Part shown: positions 16,971-25,411 of the stretch, piece after piece | Position numbering within the stretch: position 1 is the stretch's first letter | How the letters are laid out: every line of letters begins with the position of its first letter | Assembly: GCA_001657315.1 (NCBI GenBank) | Contig: LYSV01000031.1 | Span: 1 to 63,751 of the forward strand | Length of the DNA stretch: 63,751 bases | Origin: Flammeovirgaceae bacterium BBD 1991-12 | GTDB lineage: Bacteria > Bacteroidota > Bacteroidia > Cytophagales > Cyclobacteriaceae | Reading direction: 5' to 3' | Program-made: the position numbers and the translations under genes | Notes under the pieces: generated by a model | The model's input: only the letters and a program-made list of their open reading frames with translations | Databases searched by the model: none | Told to the model about the DNA's origin: nothing

Positions 16971-18512
16971 ATGAAAAACCACGGAATACAGGAAACTCTC
17001 AAAACTTTAGGGATCAGGGAAATTAATGAAGGAACCTCTACAGGTACCACATGGCTTCCTGGAAAGGGTGAACTGATCGAGTCCTTCTCTCCCGTAGACG
17101 GAGACCTGATCGGTAAGGTTTATTCTACTACCGGAGATCAGTATGATGAGGTCATTCAAAAGTCCTCAGAGGCTTTCAGGGCATGGCGCAAAGTGCCTGC
17201 CCCAAGGCGTGGAGAAGTTGTCCGGCAGATTGGCGAAGAGCTAAGAGCATATAAAGAGCCTCTGGGCAAGCTGGTTTCCTATGAAATGGGCAAATCCTAT
17301 CAGGAAGGCCTTGGAGAAGTTCAGGAGATGATAGATATATGTGACTTCGCTGTTGGCCTGTCAAGGCAGCTGCATGGACTAACCATGCACTCCGAAAGGC
17401 CCAGCCACCGGATGTATGAACAATACCATCCATTGGGCATAGTAGGGATCATTTCGGCGTTCAATTTTCCTGTTGCCGTGTGGTCATGGAATACCATGCT
17501 GGCCTGGGTCTGTGGAGACGTGTGTGTATGGAAACCTTCTGAAAAAACACCTTTGTGTAGCATTGCCTGTCAGCATATTATAAGCGAAGTCTTCAGGAAA
17601 AACGATGTACCGGAGGGTGTCTCCTGCATCGTTAATGGGGATTACACCGTAGGTGAGCTGATATCCAATGACAAGAGGGTTCCGCTGGTTTCAGCCACTG
17701 GTTCCATAAGGATGGGGAAAAAAGTGGGGGCCGCAGTTGGTGCCCGGTTGGGGAAATCACTGCTCGAACTGGGCGGCAACAATGCCATCATCATCTCAGA
17801 ACATGCTGATCTTGATGTCGCCATCATGGGAGCCCTTTTCGGTGCTGTAGGTACCTGTGGCCAAAGATGTACCTCTACCCGCAGGCTCATTATCCACGAA
17901 TCAGTCTACGAAGAGATCCGCGACAAACTGATCTCTGCCTACCAGCAGCTAAAAATTGGCAACCCGCTCGATGAGGCAAATCATGTGGGCCCTCTGATAG
18001 ATAAGGATGCTGTAAAAATGTACCAAACGGCACTTAAAAAAATTCAGGAACAGGAAGGCAATATTATTGTGGAAGGTGGCATACTTACTGGCCAGGGATA
18101 TGAGTCAGAATGTTATGTAAAACCCGTTATCGCTGAAGGAAACAACGCGATGGAGATCATCCAGGAAGAAACCTTCGCTCCTATTCTGTACCTGATCAGG
18201 TATACGGACATAGATGAGGCCATTGAGATCCAGAACGGTGTAGTGCAAGGGCTCTCTTCCGCTATTATGACCATGAATATCCGGGAGGCTGAAAGGTTCC
18301 TGTCACACCTTGGATCTGACTGTGGTATAGCCAATGTAAACATCGGCACCTCCGGTGCCGAGATAGGTGGAGCATTTGGGGGTGAAAAGGAAACAGGGGG
18401 CGGACGCGAATCCGGATCAGATGCATGGAAGGTATACATGAGGAGGCAGACAAATACGATCAATTACGGAACGGAATTGCCTCTGGCTCAGGGCATCAGG
18501 TTCGATCTTTAA
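16971..18512 (+). CDS. Aldehyde dehydrogenase, ALDH7 (aminoadipate-semialdehyde) type
   Basis: A 513-residue NAD(P)-dependent aldehyde dehydrogenase. N165 (SAFNFPV), E266 (LLELGGN) and the catalytic C300 (GTCGQRCTSTRR) are all visible. The GTCGQRCT context and the C-terminal GGAFGGEKETGGGRESGSDAWK segment fit the ALDH7/antiquitin group, which oxidises alpha-aminoadipate semialdehyde in lysine breakdown. ATG 16971 is chosen because the upstream 40 codons read as a hydrophobic, non-homologous leader that overlaps the preceding gene. No other lysine-catabolism gene is nearby. Confidence 0.92.
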   Translation: MKNHGIQETLKTLGIREINEGTSTGTTWLPGKGELIESFSPVDGDLIGKVYSTTGDQYDEVIQKSSEAFRAWRKVPAPRRGEVVRQIGEELRAYKEPLGKLVSYEMGKSYQEGLGEVQEMIDICDFAVGLSRQLHGLTMHSERPSHRMYEQYHPLGIVGIISAFNFPVAVWSWNTMLAWVCGDVCVWKPSEKTPLCSIACQHIISEVFRKNDVPEGVSCIVNGDYTVGELISNDKRVPLVSATGSIRMGKKVGAAVGARLGKSLLELGGNNAIIISEHADLDVAIMGALFGAVGTCGQRCTSTRRLIIHESVYEEIRDKLISAYQQLKIGNPLDEANHVGPLIDKDAVKMYQTALKKIQEQEGNIIVEGGILTGQGYESECYVKPVIAEGNNAMEIIQEETFAPILYLIRYTDIDEAIEIQNGVVQGLSSAIMTMNIREAERFLSHLGSDCGIANVNIGTSGAEIGGAFGGEKETGGGRESGSDAWKVYMRRQTNTINYGTELPLAQGIRFDL

Positions 18513-18580
18513 AACATGATTTTAGGCTTGTGACGTTTGAATTCGTAGATTTCCTGGTCTGAACGTCGGGGGCGTTTAAT

Positions 18581-18611
18581 TTTGAGATTGCAAGGGTTTA
18601 ATTTATATTTA
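18581..18611 (+). promoter_or_regulatory. Probable promoter of the response regulator gene
   Basis: TTTG (18581-18584), a 19-nt spacer and TATATTTA (18604-18611) match the Bacteroidota -33/-7 layout with one mismatch in TAnnTTTG. Transcription would start about 18 bp before the ATG at 18636. Confidence 0.45.
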
Positions 18612-18635
18612 GGCTGTACATTTAAATAATTCTTT

Positions 18636-19052
18636 ATGTTCGATAAGCAAAAAAAGTATCATTCAGTAATGTTGATTGATGATAATGAAATAGACAATCT
18701 CATCAATCAAAAGATGATAGAGGCTGCTAACCTGGCTACGTATATCTACACACATACGGGTGCCAAAAGTGCAATCGAATTTTTAAAGAACATTGAAAAG
18801 ATCGATGAAATATCAGGTCAGGTTCTGCCTGATGTAATATTCCTGGATATCGACATGCCTCTGATGGACGGATTTCAGTTTCTGGATGAATTTGAAAAGC
18901 TCTCGGAACAGACCAGGAAGCAATGTAAGATCGTGATGCTCACCTCCTCTATCAATCCTCAGGATATGAACAAGTCAAAAAAGTACAGTTATGTTAAGTT
19001 GTACATTAACAAGCCCCTGTCACAGGAAAGTCTTGAAAAGATAAATGTTTAA
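18636..19052 (+). CDS. Single-domain response regulator (CheY-like)
   Basis: A 138-residue stand-alone receiver domain. The acidic pocket is LIDDNE (D15, D16), the phospho-acceptor is D71 in FLDIDMP, T103 and S104 follow the fourth strand in MLTSS, and K126 is in INKPL. There is no output domain, so it acts by binding a partner. Its last 4 bp overlap the end of the convergent gene at 19049. It resembles the receiver at 45787-46200 in length and in the FLDI-MP-DGF-FL-EFEK core. Confidence 0.9.
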   Translation: MFDKQKKYHSVMLIDDNEIDNLINQKMIEAANLATYIYTHTGAKSAIEFLKNIEKIDEISGQVLPDVIFLDIDMPLMDGFQFLDEFEKLSEQTRKQCKIVMLTSSINPQDMNKSKKYSYVKLYINKPLSQESLEKINV

Positions 19053-20500
19053 ACTGCTCCACCACACAAGCGGCCCACAAAGTTCTCATCACGATTGATG
19101 AGATTGGTCACCGCAAAGTAAGGGGTCTCTATTGTTGTGATCCTGGCCAGTAAAGCCCTTATCTTTTCAGCTTTGTTTTTCTTGACATCACTGATGGCTA
19201 TCTTCAGTATCTTGGAGAGAATGATGATATGCTCGCAACTGTCCTTTCCGATCTGTCTTATTTGTCGCTGTATGCTGTTGATCAATTGGTTGAAGAGGTC
19301 AAAATCATTCATAAGGCAGTATTGTAATGCCAGCACAATTTTTATCTCCAATTGCAGATAAGGATACTTTTTCAGACTGACCTCATTCAGCAGATTGTTC
19401 ATCCACCGGCTGGCTTCATCATAGTTCCCCACATAATAGCACGAAATGGCCCTATACATTACATATGTCAGATAAGTGGCAATATCCTGCTGGTCTACCT
19501 CATAATCGTGGAACAATCCTTCATTTTCCTGGTACATTTTCTCTTCAGTGCCTACCCTTATGTGCCGGTTGATCTTTGTGATCAGGAACTGCGCAGGGTG
19601 TGTATACAAGGTATAGTTCGTTAGCAGATTGCCTGCCGCATCGTTCACCTCTTCGAAGTATCTTTCAGCCTTTCGGTACACCTTGTAATGCGTATAGTAT
19701 TCCAGTTTCAGAAACTCAAATACGAGGTTCATATGGTAATAGATAGAATCCAGCTGATAGGATTTAAATATCTTTTCCACATTATCAAGTATATCTTCAA
19801 TCGGTTCAAGATCATCGTCCATGGTATCCTCCTGGTCCACAAAAAGGCGGTGGAAGATCACAATGCAGCTTTGATATACATACAGCCGGTGTGATTCATA
19901 CAGGGCTGAGACATTGTTCATCTCCTTCATAAGCAAGGCCAGTCCCAGCTTATCCGTTTCATCACCCGAGAGCGTATATTCACCGTATTTTTTGAAATAT
20001 TCCGCCAGCAGATCTTCAGCTTTGTCTACCGCCAGCATATAGGCTACGTGCCGGTTGTACTGCTGGGAATAATGAAAATAATCAGGTGCATGGATATGCA
20101 GTTTTTTCAAAGATTTATAGACAATGGTCAGCTCATTGGAAAGGTCGTAGTCCAGCAGCTCTTTTTCCAGCTTCTTCAGCGTAGCAACGGCGATAGCTTT
20201 CTTTTTGGTGAAAATTATCTCATTGATATTGGCAACCTTCTTTAAAATATCAGTACGGGGGCTTTCCATGATCTGAAGGAGGTACTCCTCTATACGCTGA
20301 TTCAGCCTCGAACGCAGTGTGTAGTAGGCATTGGTGTTCACGCCCAATTCGTTCATGATCTTGGTGTCAGACAGCTGTCTCTCCCTCATGGACTGCAAAA
20401 GGTAAGCCGATTTGTCGGCATTACTTTCTATCAGCGAATCGCGTATGGACTCATAATCTTTAATGGATAATTGTTTTATGATATTCTTGAGTTTAGCCAT
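19049..20500 (-). CDS. Uncharacterised helical-repeat protein
   Basis: A 483-residue, almost fully helical cytoplasmic protein with no signal peptide. Residues about 10-75 look like a small helical DNA- or protein-binding domain (KIMNELGVNTNAYYTLRSRLNQRI could be a helix-turn-helix). The rest resembles degenerate TPR-type solenoid helices with many Tyr and Leu residues. I do not recognise a named family. It converges on the response regulator gene with a 4-bp tail overlap, which may or may not mean the two work together. Confidence 0.75.
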   Translation of the reverse strand: MAKLKNIIKQLSIKDYESIRDSLIESNADKSAYLLQSMRERQLSDTKIMNELGVNTNAYYTLRSRLNQRIEEYLLQIMESPRTDILKKVANINEIIFTKKKAIAVATLKKLEKELLDYDLSNELTIVYKSLKKLHIHAPDYFHYSQQYNRHVAYMLAVDKAEDLLAEYFKKYGEYTLSGDETDKLGLALLMKEMNNVSALYESHRLYVYQSCIVIFHRLFVDQEDTMDDDLEPIEDILDNVEKIFKSYQLDSIYYHMNLVFEFLKLEYYTHYKVYRKAERYFEEVNDAAGNLLTNYTLYTHPAQFLITKINRHIRVGTEEKMYQENEGLFHDYEVDQQDIATYLTYVMYRAISCYYVGNYDEASRWMNNLLNEVSLKKYPYLQLEIKIVLALQYCLMNDFDLFNQLINSIQRQIRQIGKDSCEHIIILSKILKIAISDVKKNKAEKIRALLARITTIETPYFAVTNLINRDENFVGRLCGGAV

Positions 20501-21113
20501 ATACGGTTATTACCTTTAACATAGATCAAAAAATGTCACCACTTAGATAGTGACCAAATATGCACTCGCAAAACAAAGCTGAAAAGATAGTAAAAAAATA
20601 CTATATCTTGACTCTAAAGCACAAACATAATGGCCTTGTATGTCATACCGATACGAAAAGTTAAAGATTAAAATTGACTAAACAAAAAACGAATTTGACA
20701 GAGCTTATCATTACTTTACATGATACCTCCAGTAAAATAATCAAGTAATCGCATAAAAAAATACAACGCCCTGAATACCCGGGTTTAGGGTTCCTGATAA
20801 GAATCATAGATTTACCTTTTACGGAATTTTTGTCTTCACTGCCTTACCCTGATGATCTGACATGAATTTGGGATATAAACAAACACATTATTTATCATTA
20901 CTGCCTGTTTTTTACTGGCATGAAGGTAAGAAAAGGTGTAGGAGTCCCTTCATTGAGGAGAGTTTGAAGGGCAAAAGTTATACTCCTCTTTATCCTTTAC
21001 ACTAACCGGAAGTTCAGTGTACCGGTGAGTTACTGGTCCTACCATGGAAACGATTTTCTTATTCACAATAAAAACATACAGAAGCGCATAAAATATTTTG
21101 ATGCCTGAAATAA
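20501..21113. other. Long AT-rich intergenic region, no gene seen
   Basis: This 613-bp stretch separates the divergent helical-repeat and Fic genes. It contains weak nested inverted repeats near 20945-20995 (CCCTTCA and TGAAGGG inside GGAGT and ACTCC) but no convincing coding frame, tRNA or riboswitch. It presumably holds the promoter of the minus-strand gene. Confidence 0.5.
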
Positions 21114-21150
21114 AGTAAACATCAAAAAGCGATCTTTTTTGATGTTTACT
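21114..21150. promoter_or_regulatory. Palindromic operator-like repeat upstream of the first Fic gene
   Basis: AGTAAACATCAAAAA (21114-21128) and its exact complement TTTTTGATGTTTACT (21136-21150) form a 15-bp inverted repeat around 7 nt. The core CATCAA/TTGATG recurs as a second, looser pair at 21191-21196 and 21209-21214, only 26 bp before the ATG. A near-consensus promoter, TTG-N20-TACTTTAG, lies between the pairs. Two pairs around a promoter are what a self-regulating winged-helix protein would need. Confidence 0.55.
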
Positions 21151-21239
21151 GCATTGTGAACATTAAAATAAATCCCTACTTTAGAGTAGGCATCAAATCA
21201 ACCAAAAATTGATGTTTGCTATAAAGAATAGTTTCAAAA

Positions 21240-22373
21240 ATGGCTGAGCCTCTTTTCAGGATCAATCCCGATAGAAATGTGCCCTGGAATGATCTTCCAT
21301 CGCTGCCTGTACATTCGGACCTGTACAGAACAGTGGACATTATGGAACAGCTGGCAAATGCAAAATCCGCTCTGGGAAGACTCCACGGAAGATCGATCGC
21401 CATTCCAAATCAGGGAATCCTCATCAACACCATCAGTTTACAGGAAGCCAAGGCATCCAGTGAAATCGAAAATATCTTCACCACGGATGATGAATTGTAT
21501 CAGGCGTACAGCGAAGATAGTCAGGAGGTAGTTCTTAAGGGTCCGCCCAAAGAGGTGCTGAGATACCGTGAGGCCCTTTGGGACGGGCATGATCACCTGC
21601 ACCGATCCGGTCTTTTTGATCAGGAATATTTCATCAGCATTTACCGAACCATAAAACAAACCAACGATGGCATTCGTCCCCCCAGTGCCCGGATCTACAT
21701 CAGTCAGGGAGGAAGCGGTCCCAATGCAGGTAAAGCCATCTACACCCCTCCAAGGGGTAAGGAGATAATAGAATCGAAGATCAGTAACCTGATCGATTTT
21801 GTCAATGACGACGAAAAATATCCAGTCGATCCGCTCATTAAAATGGCCATTGCCCACTACCAGTTCGAGGCAATACACCCTTTCAGGGATGGTAATGGAA
21901 GGGCCGGCAGGATCTTTAACATTAATCTGCTCACTCAAAAAGGTCTGCTGGATCTACCCATTCTTTTTTTGAGTCGTTACATCATTGACCACAAAAGTGA
22001 CTATTACTCGCTGCTGGCCGGTGTAACACAAAGAGGCCGCTGGAGTGAATGGATACTTTTTATGCTCAGGGCTGTGGAAGTTACCTCCCACCTGACTTTT
22101 CAAAAGATCAATGATATTCTGGAAGCCCGCGAGGGGATCATGGAGTCCATTCATTCCGATACGAAGATCAGAAAAGCCGAACAGCTTGTGCAGATGATCT
22201 TCACCCAACCCCTGACCAAGGTAAGTCACCTTACGGATGCCCGGATATACGCCGAAGGCACAGCCAGAAATTATCTGAATGAGCTGTGTGATCTGGGTAT
22301 ACTGGAAAAACGGACCATCTCAGGACATCACTATTATCTGAATCTTGAGCTGTACAGGATCTTGTCAGAGTAA
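21240..22373 (+). CDS. Fic-family AMP transferase with C-terminal winged helix
   Basis: A 377-residue protein. The Fic active-site motif HPFRDGNGRAGR is complete at 213-224, with catalytic H213 and the anion-binding GNGR. The N-terminal inhibitory motif SxxxEN is present at S73-E77-N78 (SSEIEN), so this is a class II, self-inhibited Fic enzyme that transfers AMP to protein hydroxyls once relieved. Residues about 315-377 look like a winged helix (DARIYAEGTARNYLNELCDLG). It may bind the palindromes upstream. No separate antitoxin gene is present, as expected of class II. Confidence 0.93.
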   Translation: MAEPLFRINPDRNVPWNDLPSLPVHSDLYRTVDIMEQLANAKSALGRLHGRSIAIPNQGILINTISLQEAKASSEIENIFTTDDELYQAYSEDSQEVVLKGPPKEVLRYREALWDGHDHLHRSGLFDQEYFISIYRTIKQTNDGIRPPSARIYISQGGSGPNAGKAIYTPPRGKEIIESKISNLIDFVNDDEKYPVDPLIKMAIAHYQFEAIHPFRDGNGRAGRIFNINLLTQKGLLDLPILFLSRYIIDHKSDYYSLLAGVTQRGRWSEWILFMLRAVEVTSHLTFQKINDILEAREGIMESIHSDTKIRKAEQLVQMIFTQPLTKVSHLTDARIYAEGTARNYLNELCDLGILEKRTISGHHYYLNLELYRILSE

Positions 22374-22431
22374 GGAACAGGAATACACCACGTACATACC
22401 TGATCCACCATTCCGGAAATTAGAAATTAAG

Positions 22432-22468
22432 GGCCTGCCTCCATTCCTGAATGAGACGAAGGCAGGCC
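22432..22468. repeat. Inverted repeat after the first Fic gene
   Basis: GGCCTGCCT (22432-22440) and AGGCAGGCC (22460-22468) pair perfectly over 9 bp with a 19-nt loop. It lies just outside the left edge of the AT-rich island and could be the Fic terminator or a REP-like element. Confidence 0.4.
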
Positions 22469-22471
22469 AGA

Positions 22472-22498
22472 GTGGAGCCGGCTCTCCCAATTTCGAAC
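22472..22498. mobile_element. Possible left attachment-site remnant similar to the ssrA 3' end
   Basis: GTGGAGCCGG (22472-22481) followed by TTCGAAC (22492-22498) repeats, in the same orientation, the GTGGAGCCGG (26472-26481) and TTCGAAC (26487-26493) of the tmRNA 3' end. The inner spacing differs by 5 bp. The two copies lie 4000 bp apart and bound the AT-rich accessory genes. Islands often integrate at the 3' end of ssrA and duplicate it, so this fits a decayed attL. No integrase is left in the interval. Confidence 0.45.
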
Positions 22499-22572
22499 TT
22501 TTTTGCAGCTGACACACGGGCGATAATGAATTTTTCTATTTGAAAAATGAGGTGTTACATAACACAATTCAG

Positions 22573-22803
22573 ATGATAAATTCAAAAAAGAAGAAAACAC
22601 CTTTAAAGTCGAAGTACCAAACTCATGCTCTCAATGAAAAGCAAATCAAGCTGGCCAAAACAGGAGCTATTATTATTCTTGGGCTTATTGTCGGAAAGTA
22701 CTTACTGCACTTTTTATCTGGAATAATCCTGGCATTCCATAACCTGGTCGCTGCGATTAGAAATCAGCGTAAGGTAAATCATCATCATTTTTCAACCATT
22801 TAA
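22573..22803 (+). CDS. Small single-pass membrane protein, unknown
   Basis: A protein of 76 residues from ATG 22573, or 87 from TTG 22540. A lysine-rich N-terminus is followed by one hydrophobic segment (AIIILGLIVGKYLLHFLSGI, near residues 41-60) and a basic C-terminal tail. I recognise no family. It is the first frame inside the AT-rich island and lies 10 bp before the broken HTH gene, so it is probably island cargo or part of an old plasmid or transposon backbone. Confidence 0.45.
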   Translation: MINSKKKKTPLKSKYQTHALNEKQIKLAKTGAIIILGLIVGKYLLHFLSGIILAFHNLVAAIRNQRKVNHHHFSTI

Positions 22804-22813
22804 TCAAGAAGTA

Positions 22814-23681
22814 ATGATGATCAATTACACTTACGCTTTCAAAGCGCTAGATAGCTATGTCCATGAAGTCAATGCTTCTTGCGAATCAAGAGGTTTCAAG
22901 ATCAAACAACCAGTAATAGCAACCGCGAAAGAGTTAATCCGAATCTATGGTGCATCTCTAACTAAGCTTCTGGATTGAAGCATATAAGGAATGCTAACCT
23001 ACCATCACTTAAAACCAATAATGTACAGCTTGCTAAACTCTGTCAGATTAGTTCGAGGACTGTTCGACGACACTTGGATCGGCTGATTCAAGCAGGGGTT
23101 ATAGTTCATAAAGTATGGCATGGTAGCAACTCCAGTTATGAGGTGTGGATAAACCCTGAAATCTTGTTCAAAACCCCAAATAAAACTAGTAAATCAGCAT
23201 ACAAAGCATGTTGGGTTCAGAGGGGAAATCTGCTTTAAATGACCATAATAGTGCTTTTTCTTTGACTAATTCGACAAGTTGTCCTCATACAGAAACCAGA
23301 AACATTAAAAATAATATAATAATAGAGGTATTCAATGACCTACTAAATGCCTTAAGAACCCGAATCAATGAACAGCAAACAGACATTTCAAAATATCAGC
23401 ATTTGTTAGAAGAAGCGGAGAAGAAATCCGCTAGCCTTGAACATCAAAATCATGAATTGATCGAGAAGCTATCAACTAGTGATCATGAATTTTCCATTAA
23501 AAAACAATTGGTTGTAGAACTGGAATCTGAATTGACAGAATTAAGAGCATTTAAAGAAAAGACTGATCAGGAACTGGTCTGTGTTTGTGGGAAAAAGTTC
23601 GATAGGATTAGTTCTAGACTTGGACATCAACGGAAATGTGAGATTTATAAATCAGTTAACCATGTAGAAGTTTTGCAATAA
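22814..23681 (+). pseudogene. Broken helix-turn-helix gene of a mobile element (three frames)
   Basis: Three consecutive frames seem to be one gene. Frame A (ATG 22814 to TGA 22978) encodes MMINYTYAFKALDSYV...ATAKEL. Frame B (about 22975-23238) encodes a clear helix-turn-helix, NNVQLAKLCQISSRTVRRHL, and a wing. Frame C (about 23208-23681) encodes a coiled coil and a CVCGKKF...HQRKC zinc-binding-like tail. Each change is -1. The joined protein of about 285 residues looks like HTH proteins carried by Bacteroidota plasmids and integrative elements. Two separate -1 lesions suggest decay, although recoding or assembly error cannot be excluded. Confidence 0.55.
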
Positions 23682-23771
23682 TTGTTAATAGAATGGTAAG
23701 AATCAAAAGGTATGACAAAACCGGCTAGGAAAAAAAGATGATCAAAATGAGATCGATTACTTTTTATTATT

Positions 23772-23800
23772 TGTAACAAATATTTACTAAATTTGTTACA
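23772..23800 (+). promoter_or_regulatory. Operator and promoter of the AbiE-type operon
   Basis: TGTAACAAAT (23772-23781) and ATTTGTTACA (23791-23800) are perfect 10-bp inverted arms with a 9-nt spacer, ending 10 bp before ATG 23811. The -7 consensus TAnnTTTG is matched exactly by TAAATTTG at 23788-23795, inside the right arm, so a protein bound here would block transcription. Known AbiEi antitoxins repress their own operon by binding inverted repeats, and this site fits that role. Confidence 0.65.
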
Positions 23801-23810
23801 GATTAAGAAA

Positions 23811-24422
23811 ATGGAAAATCAAGTTTCAATAGAAAAACAAGTGGTCAATTTCATCTCTCAACAAAAGAGAGGGACACTTTTTTTTCCTGATGACTTTGTA
23901 GATTTTGGAAGTGATGGAGCCACAAGACTCGCTCTTCATCGCCTGGAAAACAAAGACTTTTTGATACGACTAGCTCAAGGAGTTTACTTGTATCCTGAAA
24001 AGGATGATCTTCTTGGGATCATTTACCCAACGATTGATGAAGTGGCTCAAGCCATAGCCGGTAGAGATAAAGCAAGGATCATCCCGACTGGTGTTGAAGC
24101 ACTTAATCGATTGGGCTTATCGACCCAAGTGCCTATGAAAGTGGTTTATCTCACTGATGGAGCCCCAAGAGAAGTTAAAGTCGGTAAAAACAGTATCAAG
24201 TTTAAAAAGACAACACCAAAAAATCTAGCCGTAAAAGGCGAGATCAGTGGCTTAGTCATTCAGGCATTGAGAGAGCTGGGACAAGAACAAGTCACAGAAA
24301 GCAATAAAACCAAAATCCATGAACTTCTCAATAAAGAAAACCCCGACCATGTTTTGCATGATGCCAGGTTAGCGCCTGCCTGGATCCGAAAAATTATGCT
24401 TCACTCAAAAGAGACTACTTAA
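23811..24422 (+). CDS. AbiEi-like antitoxin / transcriptional repressor (DUF6088 type)
   Basis: A 203-residue protein with an N-terminal winged-helix (about 5-65: FISQQKRGTLFFPDDF then ATRLALHRLENKDFLIRLAQGVYLYP) and a C-terminal domain of the AbiEi_C/DUF6088 kind (RIIPTGVEALNRLGLSTQ, TDGAPREVKVG). This is the antitoxin partner of AbiEii nucleotidyltransferase toxins in type IV toxin-antitoxin and phage-abortive systems. ATG 23811 is preferred over TTG 23793, because the TTG lies in the operator palindrome. Its TAA overlaps the ATG of the toxin gene by one base (TAATG). Confidence 0.85.
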   Translation: MENQVSIEKQVVNFISQQKRGTLFFPDDFVDFGSDGATRLALHRLENKDFLIRLAQGVYLYPEKDDLLGIIYPTIDEVAQAIAGRDKARIIPTGVEALNRLGLSTQVPMKVVYLTDGAPREVKVGKNSIKFKKTTPKNLAVKGEISGLVIQALRELGQEQVTESNKTKIHELLNKENPDHVLHDARLAPAWIRKIMLHSKETT

Positions 24423-25411
24423 TGAAGGAATGGCTCTTATTATCTACTGATCAACGCAGAGAAATTTTCAATCAGGTAAGTATCCAGTTGGGTTTACTTC
24501 CTGCAGCCGTAGAAAAGGACTGGTGGGTTTCCATGGCCCTACATACGGTATTTAATCTACCATTTGCTGAACACCTGGTATTTAAAGGCGGTACTTCTTT
24601 GAGCAAAGGATGGAACCTGATCGAGCGATTCTCGGAAGACATTGACCTAGCCATAGACCGAAGTTTTCTTGGGTTTGAAGGTGACCTCAGTAAAACTCAG
24701 GTTAGGAAGCTAAGAAAAGTATCCTGTGCTTTTATTGAGGTGGAGTTTTTGAAGGTATTGGCTGATAAAATCAAAGAACTGGAAATTCCGGATGTCGAAC
24801 TTTCAGTTCAGTCTTTCAAAGACTCAGATACTGATCCATTAGTCATTGAATGGAACTATCCCGCATTGACGGAGCAGAACGAATATCTACGTCCAAGGGT
24901 CTTAATAGAAATAGGTTCGCGCTCACTTATGGAACCGGTAGAACCTCGAGAGATCCGCTCATTGGTTGGACAGCAATACTCAGCCCAAGCCTTTGCCGAC
25001 AAGTCATTCAATGTGCAGACGGTATTACCAAAACGGACCTTCTTAGAGAAAATATTCTTACTTCATGAGGAATTCCAAAAACCTGCAGAGCATATCCGGG
25101 TGGACCGCTTAAGCAGACACTTATATGACATTGAGAAATTAATGGATACTGATCATGGCCAGCAGGCATTGGAAGATCAATCACTCTATGATGCAATAGT
25201 CACTCATCGGCAAGTATTCAATCCAGTAAGAGGTATAGACTATGCCAATCATTCCAAAAACAAACTCAATTTCATCCCTCCGGAAACTGTTATTAAAGCT
25301 TGGGAAAAAGACTATCAAACCATGCAGGAAAGTATGATCTATGGAGAGAGTCTGAAGTTTGAGAAGTTGATCGAGAGGTTGGAGGAGTTACTGACGAAAC
25401 TGAAATTATGA
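24422..25411 (+). CDS. AbiEii/AbiGii-type nucleotidyltransferase toxin
   Basis: A 329-residue nucleotidyltransferase-fold protein. The signature is intact: FKGGTSLSK (residues 54-62) and, after a short helix, FSEDIDLAID (70-79), whose D73 and D75 would bind metal. The AbiEii class adds nucleotides to tRNA acceptor ends in the studied examples, blocking translation after phage infection. The gene is translationally coupled to the antitoxin (TAATG) and to the following gene (ATGA overlap at 25408-25411), which makes a three-gene cassette. Confidence 0.88.
   Translation: MKEWLLLSTDQRREIFNQVSIQLGLLPAAVEKDWWVSMALHTVFNLPFAEHLVFKGGTSLSKGWNLIERFSEDIDLAIDRSFLGFEGDLSKTQVRKLRKVSCAFIEVEFLKVLADKIKELEIPDVELSVQSFKDSDTDPLVIEWNYPALTEQNEYLRPRVLIEIGSRSLMEPVEPREIRSLVGQQYSAQAFADKSFNVQTVLPKRTFLEKIFLLHEEFQKPAEHIRVDRLSRHLYDIEKLMDTDHGQQALEDQSLYDAIVTHRQVFNPVRGIDYANHSKNKLNFIPPETVIKAWEKDYQTMQESMIYGESLKFEKLIERLEELLTKLKL

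Noticed and set aside
21240-22373. Fic gene as toxin of a two-gene toxin-antitoxin pair
   Set aside because: The inhibitory SxxxEN motif is within the same protein and no small antitoxin gene precedes or follows it.
23793-23810. TTG 23793 as start of the AbiEi-like protein
   Set aside because: It lies within the operator palindrome and the -7 box; ATG 23811 follows directly.
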